This document shows positions 49,356-61,264 of a stretch of 64,000 nt of DNA, piece after piece. Below the pieces are notes generated by a model that did no database searches, was not told the DNA's origin, and was given only the letters and a program-made list of their open reading frames with translations. The stretch comes from Atopsyche davidsoni (lineage: Eukaryota > Arthropoda > Insecta > Trichoptera > Hydrobiosidae): the NCBI GenBank assembly GCA_022113835.1, contig JAILWY010000007.1:6468001-6532000 (forward strand). Reading direction: 5' to 3'. The position numbers were made by a program, and so were the translations under genes. Position 1 is the stretch's first letter, and the number at the start of each line of letters is the position of its first letter.

Positions 49356-50629
49356 CCAGGTGTACTTGTAACTAATTTCCGGTTTTTTTGTAAATAAAAC
49401 ACAATATTGCAAGAGAAGTGTTAAAAATATTTTATTCAAAATATTTTCCATCGTTTTCTATACCTTTTTTCCACTTTTCCGGTAATTTGTGGATACCACG
49501 CCAATAGAATTGACTGTCTTTGGTGGTGAACCACTCGGTGAGCCAATTTCGCAAATTTTCATAAGAATCGAAGCGCTGCTCAGAAAGTGCGTGGCCCAGC
49601 GAAGCAAAGAGGTAGTAGTCCGATGGAGCCAGGTCTGGTGAGTAAGCCGCATGATCAAGCATTTCCCACTGGAGTTGTTTCAGCGTGTCGCGAACGCGTT
49701 TCGACTTATGCGATGGTGCATTGTCATGGAGCAAAATCACCTGCTTCTGTCTTTCTTTATATTCTGGTCGGTTTTCCGCAATTGCTCGGCTCAAATCTTT
49801 GATTTGTTGTTCGTAGCGAACGGCGTTCGCAGTTTCACCAGGTTTCAGCAGTTCAAAGTAGATAACACCGGTGTGGTCCCACCACACACACAGCATGGCC
49901 TTCCGACTGAAACGATTTGGCCGTGCCGTCGATGTCGATGCTTCACTTGGACTCACCCACGATTATTTGCGGTTAGGGTTCTCTAAAAAAATCCATTTTT
50001 CATCGCCAGTAACAATACGATGCAGAAAAGACTTTCTTTTGTATCGTTGAAGCAGCATTTCACATGTCACTTTTCGATTTTCCATTTGTCTCTCGGTCAG
50101 TTCATGCGACACCCACTTTCCGCACTTCTGAATTTTCCTCATGGCTCGCAGACGTTTGGAGATTGCTTGCTGTTGAGCTCCCAGCGCTTCTGCAAGCTGT
50201 CGTTGCGTTTGCGTATCGTCTTCATCCAATAATGCTTGCAATTCGACGTCATCAAACGATTTTCGCTTGCCGGAGCGTGCGACGTCGTTCAGGTCGAAAT
50301 CTCCATTTCTGATTTGTCGAAACCACGTTTCACATGTTCGAAGTGTTAAAGCATGATTGCCATAAACTTCGGTGGCTCTCGGACACTTTTTTCCCTTGAT
50401 TAAACATGAAAAGCAATGCATGGCGCATATGTTCAAAATTCGGTACGAATGCAGACATCTTTGACACGCAATAAAAACTTTCTAAAATAACTTTTTAGGA
50501 AAATGTCAACGCCGTTTAGACACTCGATAACTACTTAACAAAATGACATATAAGTGCTACCAACAGCAAAGCAAAATACAGAACGCTATCTATCGAAAAA
50601 AACCGGAAATTAGTTAGGAGTACACCTGA
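49356..50629 (-). mobile_element. Nearly full-length mariner transposon
   Basis: 1274 bp bounded by TA duplications (49354-49355 and 50630-50631). Terminal inverted repeats read CCAGGTGTACTTGTAACTAA on the left and, inverted, TCAGGTGTACTCCTAACTAA on the right, both followed by TTTCCGGTTTTTTT. Size, TA target and the DD34D transposase inside identify a mariner. It lies downstream of the receptor gene. Confidence 0.95.
49432..50458 (-). pseudogene. Mariner transposase, disabled
   Basis: Starts at ATG 50456-50458 (MSAFVPNFEHMRHAL) and runs to TAA at 49432. The N-terminal helix-turn-helix pair is recognisable (TCETWFRQIRNGDFDL; QLAEALGAQQQAISKRLRAM with WVSHEL). The catalytic triad is complete: IVTGDEKW, LLHDNAPSH and SPDLAPSDYYLF, with 34 residues between the last two aspartates (DD34D). 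Two lesions disable it. The reading frame changes shortly after NQGKK near 50395, apparently through a small deletion, and an in-frame TAA stop at 49963-49965 follows ENPNRK. The rest is open, suggesting a fairly young inactivation. Confidence 0.92.
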
Positions 50630-50683
50630 TATATACACATAAATGAGTTTAATACAATTCAGTTATTTCTTTGCTTTCTCTTG

Positions 50684-50686
<3 letters not shown>

Positions 50687-50715
<29 letters not shown>
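50687..50715. repeat. (TA)n microsatellite
   Basis: An uninterrupted TA run of 29 bp. Confidence 0.95.
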
Positions 50716-50718
<3 letters not shown>

Positions 50719-51953
50719 CATGAAAAAGAATGAATAAATATCTAGACTTTCTATTAAACAAAACATTTTTATATGGTATAAAGAGTTCAAAAGAAATTTG
50801 ACAGATTTTAAAATATAATTTGATATATTGGACATTTTCAAAAGATTTACGGGTTAGTATATATCAAATATATTTGTATGGTTTCATAGAATATAATCTT
50901 ATGCTTGGCCAGCGATATCAAACTAAAAGATCTAAAAGCTTAGAGTTAAGAGACAAGTAAGTTGAGGTGAATGCTTATTTTCCATTTGATTTTTTATGTT
51001 AGGGTTTTTTTGGTATTATATCTATTTTATTGAACCAAAAAGAGTGTTGATAAGATTCTTCCGTTTTGCCCTTATATTGTTTGTTCTATAACCGGCACTC
51101 TAATGTATCATTAGTCTAGTCAGGTGTAAGAAGTTTTGTTTGTATTAATTTTGTATATCGATTTCTTTATATTAGTATTTTAAGTTATAAGACTTCTTTC
51201 AATAAATTAATACTGTATACATATACCGTAAAGAATAACCGTATATTAATTTTGTTTACAAAGTCGTACACACAATAATATTCTATTAACAGTTTTTTAA
51301 CTCAACGCTTAGTCACAATATTTTAACTATAATAAGGATGTTGGTAAAATTTTATATTTTTTCACAAGTTTAATATAGAATGAAAAATGAAGGACTAGAA
51401 ATGTGGTTATTTTTGTCCACCAAAGGAGAGTGAAAAACTTACTTACAGGACATGTTAAATGTATATAAGATTATTATAATAAATATATGTTGAATTCTCA
51501 CACCATCTCTTTAAAATAGAAGTTGTAATACATATTGGTTCATTAATTTGTGTTTGATTTTTGAATATTGTATTTTTGTAAATTTCTTGTATGTAAAAAA
51601 AGAGAATAGGAGTTTTCAATAAAAATGTGTGAATACAAATTGTTATGATTATTTGGTTTTAGGGAACAAACCGTTAATATTTTCTACTTTCATAATGTTA
51701 TTATATAAACACAATTCTTATCACATGAATTCACAAAGCTATGATTTATTGAGCACTCATTTATGTTTTTCCAGATATTTCAGAATTAAAAAAGCAAATA
51801 TCATGACCACTTAAAATTCTCATAAAAAATGAATACCTTCATACTTCAAAACAATCAACTTGTAACTAGTATCCATATAAGGCTGTAAAACAGGTAGCCT
51901 TAATTAAATCACCTCCAAACTTTGTGACCGCTAAGACTGGAATGAATTGTTTC

Positions 51954-51991
51954 CAGAATAAATCTACCTTTTTCAAAGTAGATTTATTCTG
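51954..51991. repeat. Perfect hairpin, 14-bp arms
   Basis: Arms CAGAATAAATCTAC and its exact complement are separated by a 10-nt loop (CTTTTTCAAA). It is not a Pol II terminator of a known gene and lies just before the Helitron relic. Confidence 0.9.
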
Positions 51992-52029
51992 CAACTCTTC
52001 AACAACATGAAAACAGGCTTAAAGGTAAT

Positions 52030-52979
52030 CAGATACGAGCGGCTCAATCAATACAAAGAATCGATTTTCAGTTGGCGGCATTCAATTATGACAAAGACTG
52101 CGACTACAGTAATCATCCGAATGTTGTAATTGGACGATGAACTCTCTTTGTTTGTACTGCCATGCACTGAAATTTCAAAAGGAATCACCCGGTATGTGTT
52201 GTTCAAATGGAAAAGCCAAGTTGTCAACGCTGGTTGACCCGCCAGAACCGCTTAAAAGCTACGTTTCTGACAACACAGCGTTGTCCAAGCATTTGGAAAA
52301 CATTCGGAGATACAATTCCTGGTGAGGATGGATATCCGAAATACAGACGACGAAAGCCAAAAGATGGAGGATTCGCCACTACCATTAAAGTAAGAAACAT
52401 TGATATTGATTCCTGGTCTGGTATACACAAATGAAATTGAAAAAATATGATATTCCTGGTTTCAGTATTCACTAATGATATCCAAGTGTTCAACATCTTG
52501 CTGTTCATTTAGAAAACGAACAACGTGTTTATTTTACTGAAAAAAAAGTCGAATAACGAGCAGCACAGCCGCAATAATTTTGTGAAAAATTGTTGTATAA
52601 ATGAAGTTCCAAAATAGAGTCAACTATCCAATAGAGTTTTTTAACTCTTAACCATCTGGAACCATCTGGAATGTCACCACACATCTTAACTTTAAAAGTT
52701 GGTTCACCATAGATACTCATTCACCACTTAAATCCACCTAAATTGTGCAACAGAATAAAACTTGCCGTTAAAAAACTATCGTCACGTAGTTAATCGAAGC
52801 CGCAATCAAAATCAAAGCCGAAAAATCTTTGTTTACACACCTACCGGAAAAACTCAATATATTGTTTATCCGCTAGCATTAAGATAAAAAAGTTAATAAA
52901 AAACAATTTCCTTTTTTTCGAACAAATAAAAAAATGTTTTTATTTTTTAGCGTAGTAGCACACGCCGGGTATCCGCTAG
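52030..52979 (+). mobile_element. Helitron relic with Rep-helicase fragments
   Basis: Conceptual fragments AFNYDKDCDYSNHPNVVIG, then (after a frameshift at about 52136) CLYCHALKFQKESPGMCC and PPEPLKSYVSDN, then DGYPKYRRRKPKDGG and a degenerate GKTQYIVYPLAL-like piece near 52845 follow the order of Helitron Rep-helicase proteins, with large internal deletions. The 3' end GCACACGCCGGGTATCCG ending in CTAG (52979) before T is nearly identical to that of the copy at 6880-7465. The 5' end is not identified. Non-functional. Confidence 0.8.
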
Positions 52980-53665
52980 TTTATTTTATAAATATTAAAA
53001 CACAATACTTTGAAATATTAATATTCACACATGTGTATAACCACATACCAGCTATCCATTTTTCTAAGTTGCCTGTGCTCATTTAAATACTTTTTGCCTT
53101 ATCGATTCATCTCAGGGTTCATAATCATCATGATTTACAAATTCATACTGAAAATAAAAATATCTCTATTTAAAGAACATCAACTCTCAATTCACAGTGC
53201 ATTATTTTATTGTTTTATTTATTCCATCATTAATTAAATGTTATTGAGTTAGAGAAATCCATTTCTGACTCCACATGGAAAATAATTACAGTACATTTGT
53301 TTTTCTTCTGCAATTACAGTGGTTATCCCATAAAAATATTTTTTGATGGGCTAGAAATTTAGCATGACCTTATTAGATAATCGTTAAAGGATTAATTGTG
53401 TATATATTCACCTTCTTATTCCCATTTATGCTTGCCTATTTAGTAATATTTAATTATATTATGATAAAAAATATTCTTTCTTTTAAATTTATAGTTCTCA
53501 GCGGCAGTCTTAATGCGTTAGGTTGTTTATTAGAAATTTTTCATAAACAATTTCTTTTTAATATTTAAAAGTCCAAACGGATAGAAATTAAAGTCATAAA
53601 AAAATTGGTGACCTCAATTTAATTTACCGGTTACCAGGTTAAAATCTAAATATGTTACTTATAGA
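52980..53665. other. 3' flank of the first odorant-binding gene
   Basis: AT-rich, with no feature recognised beyond the expected 3' untranslated region of the minus-strand gene. Confidence 0.45.
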
Positions 53666-56600
53666 TTAATTAGAGAATTTTGGTGCTGTTTGTACCTGAT
53701 CGCCGTTATTCTCTAGACAGGCGAAAAGTGCAGCTGCTATCTCACAACCTTGTTCATCATCCTGCATGTTTTCCACTAAAAGACAAATCATTTTATCAAT
53801 TATAATTTTTTTCATATCACTGTTTTCACGTTTGAAATGTTCAGTATCACATAGTAGCAAAATAGCCTTCACAATAATTATATTGGTACTTGACTACTAA
53901 AAGTATTTTTTTAAATATATTAAAAAAGTCAGTTACAGTATTTTTTGTGACATAGTTTTTACATTTCAAGGCATGTCTCAAATTGATCATTGATTTTGCT
54001 GTATTGATTTAGAATTCAACTGCCATAGAAATCTTTGACCTAAGTCAGGCCCATTATAGAAACAAGACATGGTGTAGACTCGTGAGGCTCAAGAACTTGC
54101 AACCCTCTTGTCAAAGATTATTTGTAATCCCCGTGTATATTTTACAGGTTCTTTTATACAAGTGTAATAATTACACAACATCTTTTAATCACACTCATCG
54201 TCGCAACTAGAGCAAGTAGTGTATTTCACTTTCTCTCAACGAGTGAAGCTATCAACGTCAAAACTCAAAGAGATATTTCATAGACTCGAGGAGAAAGATC
54301 ACGAGTGCTCACTTCAATTGTAGAGTAGGGGACCTCAAAATTATTACTTGTGATAGCATTAAAAAAGTTGACATTTTTATGTAATAATGATAGTCATTGA
54401 AGAACTTATTTTTGATTTAGTAAGATAGATAATCGGAGGAAAATTACCTTTCTGAGTACAAATTTCCACAAGTTTGATGGCTTGATTCATGGCATGGGGA
54501 TGCAATGCGAGAGCCCTAACAGCTGCGGCCATGCTTCCTTCACTGTTGTGTTTGCCTTCTACTGTCAACTAATAACGTAAAAAATTCATGAATATCATTA
54601 TTATTGTGTCGAAGATAATGTATTAAATATACCATTATACCAAGAATTTACACACATACTGTGAACTTATCCAATTTGTATATTACCCCTGGACACCATT
54701 AAGAAAACAATTTTAATTAAATAATATTTTAATGATAGAATTATATGTGCTATAGATATCATTATAAGATTTATTTTTTACATTAAACTCATCACTTGAT
54801 AAAAAAAATCGCAAGATGTGACGCGAAACTATGAAAACATTCTCAACGATCACAAAAATTACGATCCCTTATTATTGAAGAAACTGACGAAAAAAAAGAA
54901 TCAATGGCCGATTAACCAAATATTGTCTCGAAATATAATCTTATGAAACTAATCGACCTGTGATTAATATACTGAGTAGCTCATGCGCTCATAATGCACA
55001 CGCATTTTGTAATATCACTTAAATTACGAGAAATCGTTGCTGAAGTAATCACGTTATATGTATTAAAAGCATTGTAATGTAGTAATATTAATTTTAGTAA
55101 TAGATATAATCGGTCGATAGTTTTCCAATTAATCATTTATTTTCCGCAAATTCTTGATTAAAACTCGCAACCTAGTCATAAAATTAAAATATCGATTGGC
55201 AACATTTTTCTTTACGAATTTCTTTTTAACTTCCGTTTTCTTTGTTTTGCGCCATTGTGCAATAACAATTTCAGACAAGCGTGTGCTGTCAGTTTTTTCA
55301 GATATTGTGTTAATTACCAACAACCATGTCAACAACAATGTCACAATATGTGTCAGGATCGTTTTCCTGGAAGATCTTGGATTTATTTCCAAAATAGTTA
55401 ACAAATTTACAAATGTAATTGCGACACTTGAACGAGAAGGAAATGTGAAGAGACTCTCAGGTAGGCATCGTAGTTTTCGTTAGGTTGTTTAGAAGTAGGA
55501 ATGCATTTATTACTGGTCATAAAATAGTGGACGGAGATTTTGTATTAAACCATGCTTAAGACACATATGAAGCAATTATTTTATTAAATTTTGAAATCTT
55601 GATATGAAACTGGTGGATGTGTGGTGACTCACGATTTCGACTTTCTTGTAGATGCAGGCGAGCAGGCACTTGCCCTCCCTGGTGGTGGGCGAGGAAATGC
55701 TGCGGATGGCCTGGACATCCTCCTCGGGAGCCATGGACTCTGCTATGCAGTCTGCGTCGAGGTCGAACTGCGGCTGGAGCGTCTCGTACTCCAGAATATC
55801 CTGCCGACGGTGAGTACAAACTTTTCATATCAATAACAAGTGTTTCAATTCTACTAAATTCTAAACGATTGCTGATCATTTAGAGTGCTCGGAAAACTTC
55901 GGCGGAAAGACAGCAATAGATGCGTTCCCATAACTTTTATAAAAATAGCTACTTCGTGATATAAAAAAATGTGGTTATTGTTACAATTATGCATGTACTG
56001 GGGAGCGAAAGCCACCTGTGCGCAAAGTCATTAGGATTGGCCTGAATTCTTTGCTTCAAAACTAACACGTTTCTGAGTTAGATTTTTTAAAGTTATCCTC
56101 CGCGAATCTGTCGCATTGTGACATGCCTTTGATGCGGTTGTATCGTCAGTCGATACTCTCCAGTTTAACATGAATGATTTTATAACAGATGATCAAAATT
56201 CACGCAAGATGTAATTTTGATGGAGAGCGATTGAATTGTTTCTCGGGCTGTATAGCATGTGACACCGTCTTGTTAAGACTACGTGTTGTCTACCTCCGTA
56301 TCTTGCAATTTATATTAAAACTAAATTATCATGTCCCAATAGCCTGTTATTGCGAAGAACGGCCCAAAATTTCCCCCCAGCAGTGACAATTTGTGGATGC
56401 AGTTGATTTTCAGCAATCACTCTTTGCTTTTCTGAACCCCAAATGCGACAAATTTGTAGATTAATCAAGCCATCAAGATGAAAATAAGCCCCATCGCCGA
56501 AAATGATTTTGTTTGAAAAATCAACATCGTATGTGCCAGCAAGGCCTTGGAGGCCATTTACCCAAAATTCTATTTCATCCATAACTTTTATACTGTATAC

Positions 56601-56794
56601 TTTATGAATCAATAAAAAAAAATCATTATAAACCTGTGTTTTCTATCTAAATTACTTCTAGCGTAAATTTTGGGACAAAAGTGTTGTAATTAGCGGTATT
56701 AAAAAAATATATATTAACTTACCTCTAAGCACATGCACACATTTCCCACGGACATAATTGCAATTATTACTGTACTCCAATTCATTTTTATCAT
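53666..56794 (-). CDS. Odorant-binding protein 1 (classic six-cysteine)
   Basis: Four minus-strand exons: 56723-56794, 55633-55800, 54448-54568, 53666-53775, with phases 0, 0 and 1. Exon 1 encodes a secretion signal (MNWSTVIIAIMSVGNVCMC); an in-frame ATG three codons earlier (56792-56794) is also possible, giving 153 or 156 residues. The mature part has the six OBP cysteines in DADC, GKC, LLAC, EIC, QGC and FAC, with spacings 27-3-43-13-8, which fits classic OBPs. Expected role: a small secreted alpha-helical carrier of hydrophobic ligands such as odorants in sensillar lymph, though many OBPs act in other tissues. It shares intron phases and cysteine spacing with the gene at 61.3-63.4 kb. The last exon may instead splice at 53692 (CAG|GTACAA), but reading through gives a plausible end (QTAPKFSN). 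Intron 1 contains a decayed transposase fragment. Confidence 0.9.
56310..56612 (-). pseudogene. Decayed DDE transposase fragment
   Basis: The frame IIFGDGAYFHLDGLINLQICRIWG followed by HPQIVT resembles the catalytic region of Tc1/mariner-superfamily transposases (typical FSDEAHFHL...CRIW...LHPQ.VTVW). The catalytic core is altered (GDG instead of SDE), no terminal repeats were found, and the frame then becomes nonsensical. It sits in intron 1 of odorant-binding gene 1. Confidence 0.65.
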
Positions 56795-58469
56795 TTATGA
56801 GGCTAAAGTTAAATTAAAAATATATGTAGGTCTGTCCTGCCCAGTGTGGGTATATTGACTAAATTTGTGATTTTAAATTTCAATTGATTTGTCCTAATGT
56901 CCCTCGATTGGCTCGTTTGAAGCCAAATAAAGCGTTTGATCCAAATAATAATACATATTGTTACAATCTATTATATTCAGTGGCGTACCGAATAAGGATA
57001 TAAGAATAAAATAAAAACGTTACAAAATTCAGGCCATGGTTTTAAAAAGAAAAGTACTCTTTCATTGTAAATTTAATACGGATATGTACGGACGATTTCA
57101 ATTATTATTCAACCTCTAAATATGTTATGCTGAAATTTTTCAAAAGCACGCGTGAACTATAAAGGAGTTAGATATATTTATATATTATTTATTACACTTA
57201 AAAACCATGAAAAATGATTTTCATGATAATATTGCAGTTGCTATGTAATATTTTCATTTCAATGAAGACGATGTATCGGTTTGGAGGTAAATTCAACAGT
57301 TTTTTTTTTATTTATTAATAATATATTTTATTTGGGATATACCTTATAAAACTTCTCTAGTTTTATGTCCCAGGAAGAGGAAGCATGCTTATCTAGCTTG
57401 CGAGCAAAATGCTTTGTGACCGGTTGCAGCCAGCGTGATAATCACTTCGATATCCATCTGCACTTGCGGCCATAATGGCACAGTGACTGTGCATGTTATA
57501 TGATCATCAATCGCAAACAATGTACCGGAATGTTTTAAATCACTGTGACACCTTTTCACTATAATTAATTCACCTGTAAAAAAATCTGGGTGGTACAGTA
57601 GCTACAAGTATCGAAGACAAAAAAGCGCATCGGTGCATCAACGAATCACTAATCATCGAAGATTCGTTTTTTATAAAGTCATGTCAAGTTATTTTTTAAT
57701 ATTATTTTATGATTTCTTCTTCTTCGGGTCAGAGGAGATTGGCAACCAAAATTAAAGTACCTGGAGCTCTACATAAACCACGGTTTATTGACACGCCCCT
57801 GAGCAAAATTTTCTTTACTTTTGGCATTTATAGCAGTAAAGTCACTAAGCCTCATTATTTTTTAAAGTTATAGTACCTGCTGATTGCAATATTCCATGTT
57901 TTATTAATATTTGTGTGATTGTTTAATTTTTCACAGAGTGAGTACAAACAGCTTGGTATAATTTTAGCCAATCCAGATGCAACTATATTGCGCGAGCAAT
58001 TTCGTTAGATCTGTGAAGATAATACTTTATAACAACAATATTATGAATAAATTGATGTAATGATAATAGTATAATTCCTTTTTAAACACCGAGTAACGCG
58101 GTATTTTTTTAATCCTTTATTCTGTATATAATAGGTAGCGTATAATGTCTTTTTTAATGACTTCATGGATCTGAACCAAGATTTTTTTTCTCCATAATAT
58201 CCTTAACGGCCCGACTGGTAATTTTTGTAACTAAGGTTTCTCGGGTATTAGTGCTGTAATATGACAGTAAATAACTTCACCGATACTTTATCCATATAAA
58301 ACGAAAGTACGCGGTTCCCTAATTATAGCAATGCCGCCATTTGCGTTATGATCACCATTTTGATATTTTGGTAACAATTTCTTACTGGTGGTACTTAGCG
58401 AAAAACGATAAGTCATTTTTCTATAGTTCTGTCGAAAAATATATAGTAAAAGAGGACATTATTAGAGGC

Positions 58470-58510
58470 TAGCTCACCAGTCAGTTGCATGATCCCGTGT
58501 GTAGACTGAA
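58470..58510 (-). repeat. Terminal fragment of TACACACG-family MITE
   Basis: On the minus strand CAGTCTACACACGGGATCAT followed by GCAACTGACTGG matches the ends seen at 17491 and 17589. No partner end was found nearby. Confidence 0.5.
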
Positions 58511-59041
58511 GAAAGATATAACTTATGCGAAACATTGTTTTACCACTGATAATTTACAATATTTTTTTACATGGTCGTTTCTCGTTTGAATATTTCACCC
58601 AACACAAGTTGTTAACATGATAAATCTCTGTGGGTAAAAATACGATTTTAATAAAATATTTAATTTTGATTATTAGTTAAATATTATTGCTGGATAATTA
58701 CGAGCCGGCACTGGGCGGCCGCCATGGCGCTTTGCTTCCGGTGTGAGGCATTATCGTCTCGCAGCGGATTTGGTGCATTTAGGCTACGATTACACCTGAT
58801 GACTGCACAGGGACTTATCAAGCACAATCTAACCTGGCGCGTACATTTTTAAAGCTTGCATTTTCGCCTAATTAATTATATATTTTTTTATACATAATTA
58901 AAGCCGTACAGGAAAACATAGAAGATTCTGCAGAAGGAACCGTTCAAAACATCCCCTCTGAGCTTGGAGACAAATTGTACTTTCAACAGAATTAAAAATA
59001 ATTTATGACTTCACTCGGATACAAGCCCGAAATCCCGTGGC

Positions 59042-59071
59042 CAAGTGGTTAGCAAGCGTGCTAACCACTTG
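59042..59071. repeat. Perfect hairpin, 13-bp arms, A-box-like
   Basis: CAAGTGGTTAGCA and its exact complement flank AGCG. The left arm with the preceding GTGGC resembles the D arm of a tRNA (TGGCCAAGTGGTTAGC), so this may be a SINE head that snapped back on itself. Confidence 0.85.
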
Positions 59072-59534
59072 AGCAGTCGATGTATGCCTGATACAAACTT
59101 TTCTATTTAATACAAATAAAATGTTTTACCTTAATTTTAAATAAAATCAGAAGTATATTTGGAAAATGATCGGTGTTTTTAGTGTGACGATTTACGGTAT
59201 TCTCTTGGGGAATTTTTATCACATACATATAAATAATCTGCAATTTTGATGATCAACTGGCAGGCCTTTTAAAGTATGAATAGCAGCACGGTGCCGCGAC
59301 TTCAATGGCAAGCCAAGCCCGTTCTCATTACAATGCTCGAGAGTTGCAGGTATAATGCTCTACGAAAAAACTGCGTGCATCGATGCAACGAAACTACAAT
59401 ATTATGCTATCGACCTTTTCCCTGCTTTTGTATTTAAAATAAAATTATTGAAAAAAAAATAATTAAAAGGCTAGAAATCGTAGCCTATCGTTATTGCACG
59501 GACAAGCCAACCGCATTTCTACTTGTTTTAAATA

Positions 59535-59657
59535 TAAAGCAGCCTACACACGTTACAACACAAACGATAACCGAAATGTTTTTTTAAATGTAAACAACGC
59601 TATTAGTCAATCACTGTTCAGTTGGCAATTGCGTCGCAGCGTGTGTAGGCAGCTTTA
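59535..59657. mobile_element. Complete MITE of the TACACACG family
   Basis: Terminal inverted repeats TAAAGCAGCCTACACACG and, inverted, TAAAGCTGCCTACACACG bound 123 bp. Similarity continues inward with gaps (GTTACAACACAA versus GCTGCGACGCAA). No coding capacity. Confidence 0.82.
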
Positions 59658-61264
59658 GATTTTGACTCGGTAGCATCAAGTATCTGGTCGATAATATTAA
59701 CTCCAATAATGTGATGGAAACCGTTCATGTCGCAAGGAAAAATATTCAATAGAATATCATGGTATTATATTTATTTTCTCGGGTTAAATCCACCGTGTAC
59801 AATATATAATAGCAGGTAAAGCAAGGTATCTGCATCTAATTGATGATTTGATTTTCAGTTGCAGTACCTTAGTGTAAATTCATAATAATATCAAGCACAT
59901 AATAAACTGAAGGTTGGTGCTGTAATTTTATTTTTAAATTAATACAGCAATATCTGCTACCAAATTATATATGCAAATTATTTGCTAGCATTACCTCTAT
60001 AATGCTAGAGTCATCGACACCTTTTTTTAATGACTACATGCCTTTTTTATATTAAATAATATAATCAAATATTTTCGAAATCCTTCAGGTTTTCAACGAT
60101 AATCGGCTTTCAACTGAAACTGCGGCATCAATGGATTGCATTAATTTATGCACAAAAAATAAAAATTAACCAATCTTTTAAAATACTGTCTGAACTAAAA
60201 CTGTAATGAATTCTGATTTGTATTTTATTTTGGAGCACCCTAATTTATTACTACCCCAATCGGAGTTTCTTCAATGCTCTTAATGAGGACGCTTCCTTTC
60301 CGAAATCCTTATGCGATTTTACTTTGATTGATTGTAATGGCTTTGTTTATCTGTTGCTCTTGAATTCTGGCGGCCTATAATATAAAATATTTATTTTTAA
60401 CATTTTCAATTTGTAAATTTCACATGCGGCAGGAATTCACTCATGACTATGAGAGACCGGGTCGTTAGCAGACAATAGTCTGGCAAGCGAGCGACTACTG
60501 TGGATGTGTCCGGCTTGTAACATTGCAGGCGAATATTCTAATGCCTGCTGATTGTGATAATGTTATTATAAATACATGTTTACGTTTTGAATATTTCAAA
60601 CGGGAAAATTAATTGATTTTTGGTGTTATTTATATGCATATTTAGGGTACGATGCAAAGCGATTTTCCCAATAGCTTATGTAATGAACTCGCTACACTAA
60701 TGTATGATCTGATGTGACAGCGGTAAAGTTATTTTGTTAACTTTTATGTGGAAAAAATAGTAAGATCAATCGCTTTGCTTATTGCATTAAAAAAAATTAA
60801 ATGCGAGAGAAAGTTTTGCAAAAAAAGACTTTTGTATTGAAATTCGTTTTAACTTAACAACTCACAAATAAATGTTTGTTATTCTTCCCTGACACAAAAC
60901 AGGGATAAATGGAAATCAGTGCTTTTTTTTTTACTAACATTTTATTTACAAAACTCAATGAAAATAATCATGTAAACTACACAAAAACGGAACAAAACCA
61001 ATAACATCGAAAATTCCACAAATTTATAACAAAAATATCATTTATTGTTTAAAAAAAAAAATACATACAACGGTAAAAATACTAATGTGAAACCAAAATA
61101 TAAATTTATTTTAATTGGAGAAAAAAAATGGACGGATAATCTTAATAATCCTAATCATAAACATATTTTATTTTCGAAATGATATTTTCTGGTAATTCTT
61201 GGTATGTACTGTAGTACAGCTCAACTCAATGGTTCAGCTCAGCTCAGCTGCTGCTCCTCTCCGC

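Larger units (their letters stand above)
50630..52029. other. Intergenic DNA with microsatellite and hairpin
   Basis: AT-rich and gene-free. It contains a TA microsatellite (50687-50715) and a perfect hairpin (51954-51991). Confidence 0.5.
56795..61264. other. Intergenic DNA between the two odorant-binding genes
   Basis: No third OBP exon was found in 4.5 kb. The region contains a family B fragment (57718-57760), a TACACACG-family end (58470-58510), a perfect hairpin with a tRNA A-box-like arm (59042-59071) and a complete MITE (59535-59657). GC-richer unexplained patches lie at 57370-57490, 58700-58850 and 60420-60540. Confidence 0.5.

Noticed and set aside
49587..50312. Plus-strand open frames across the mariner
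   Set aside because: They are shadows of the minus-strand transposase frame.
55129..55483. Overlapping open frames on both strands inside odorant-binding gene 1 intron 2
   Set aside because: Low-complexity Lys/Phe-rich translations with no domain; likely chance.
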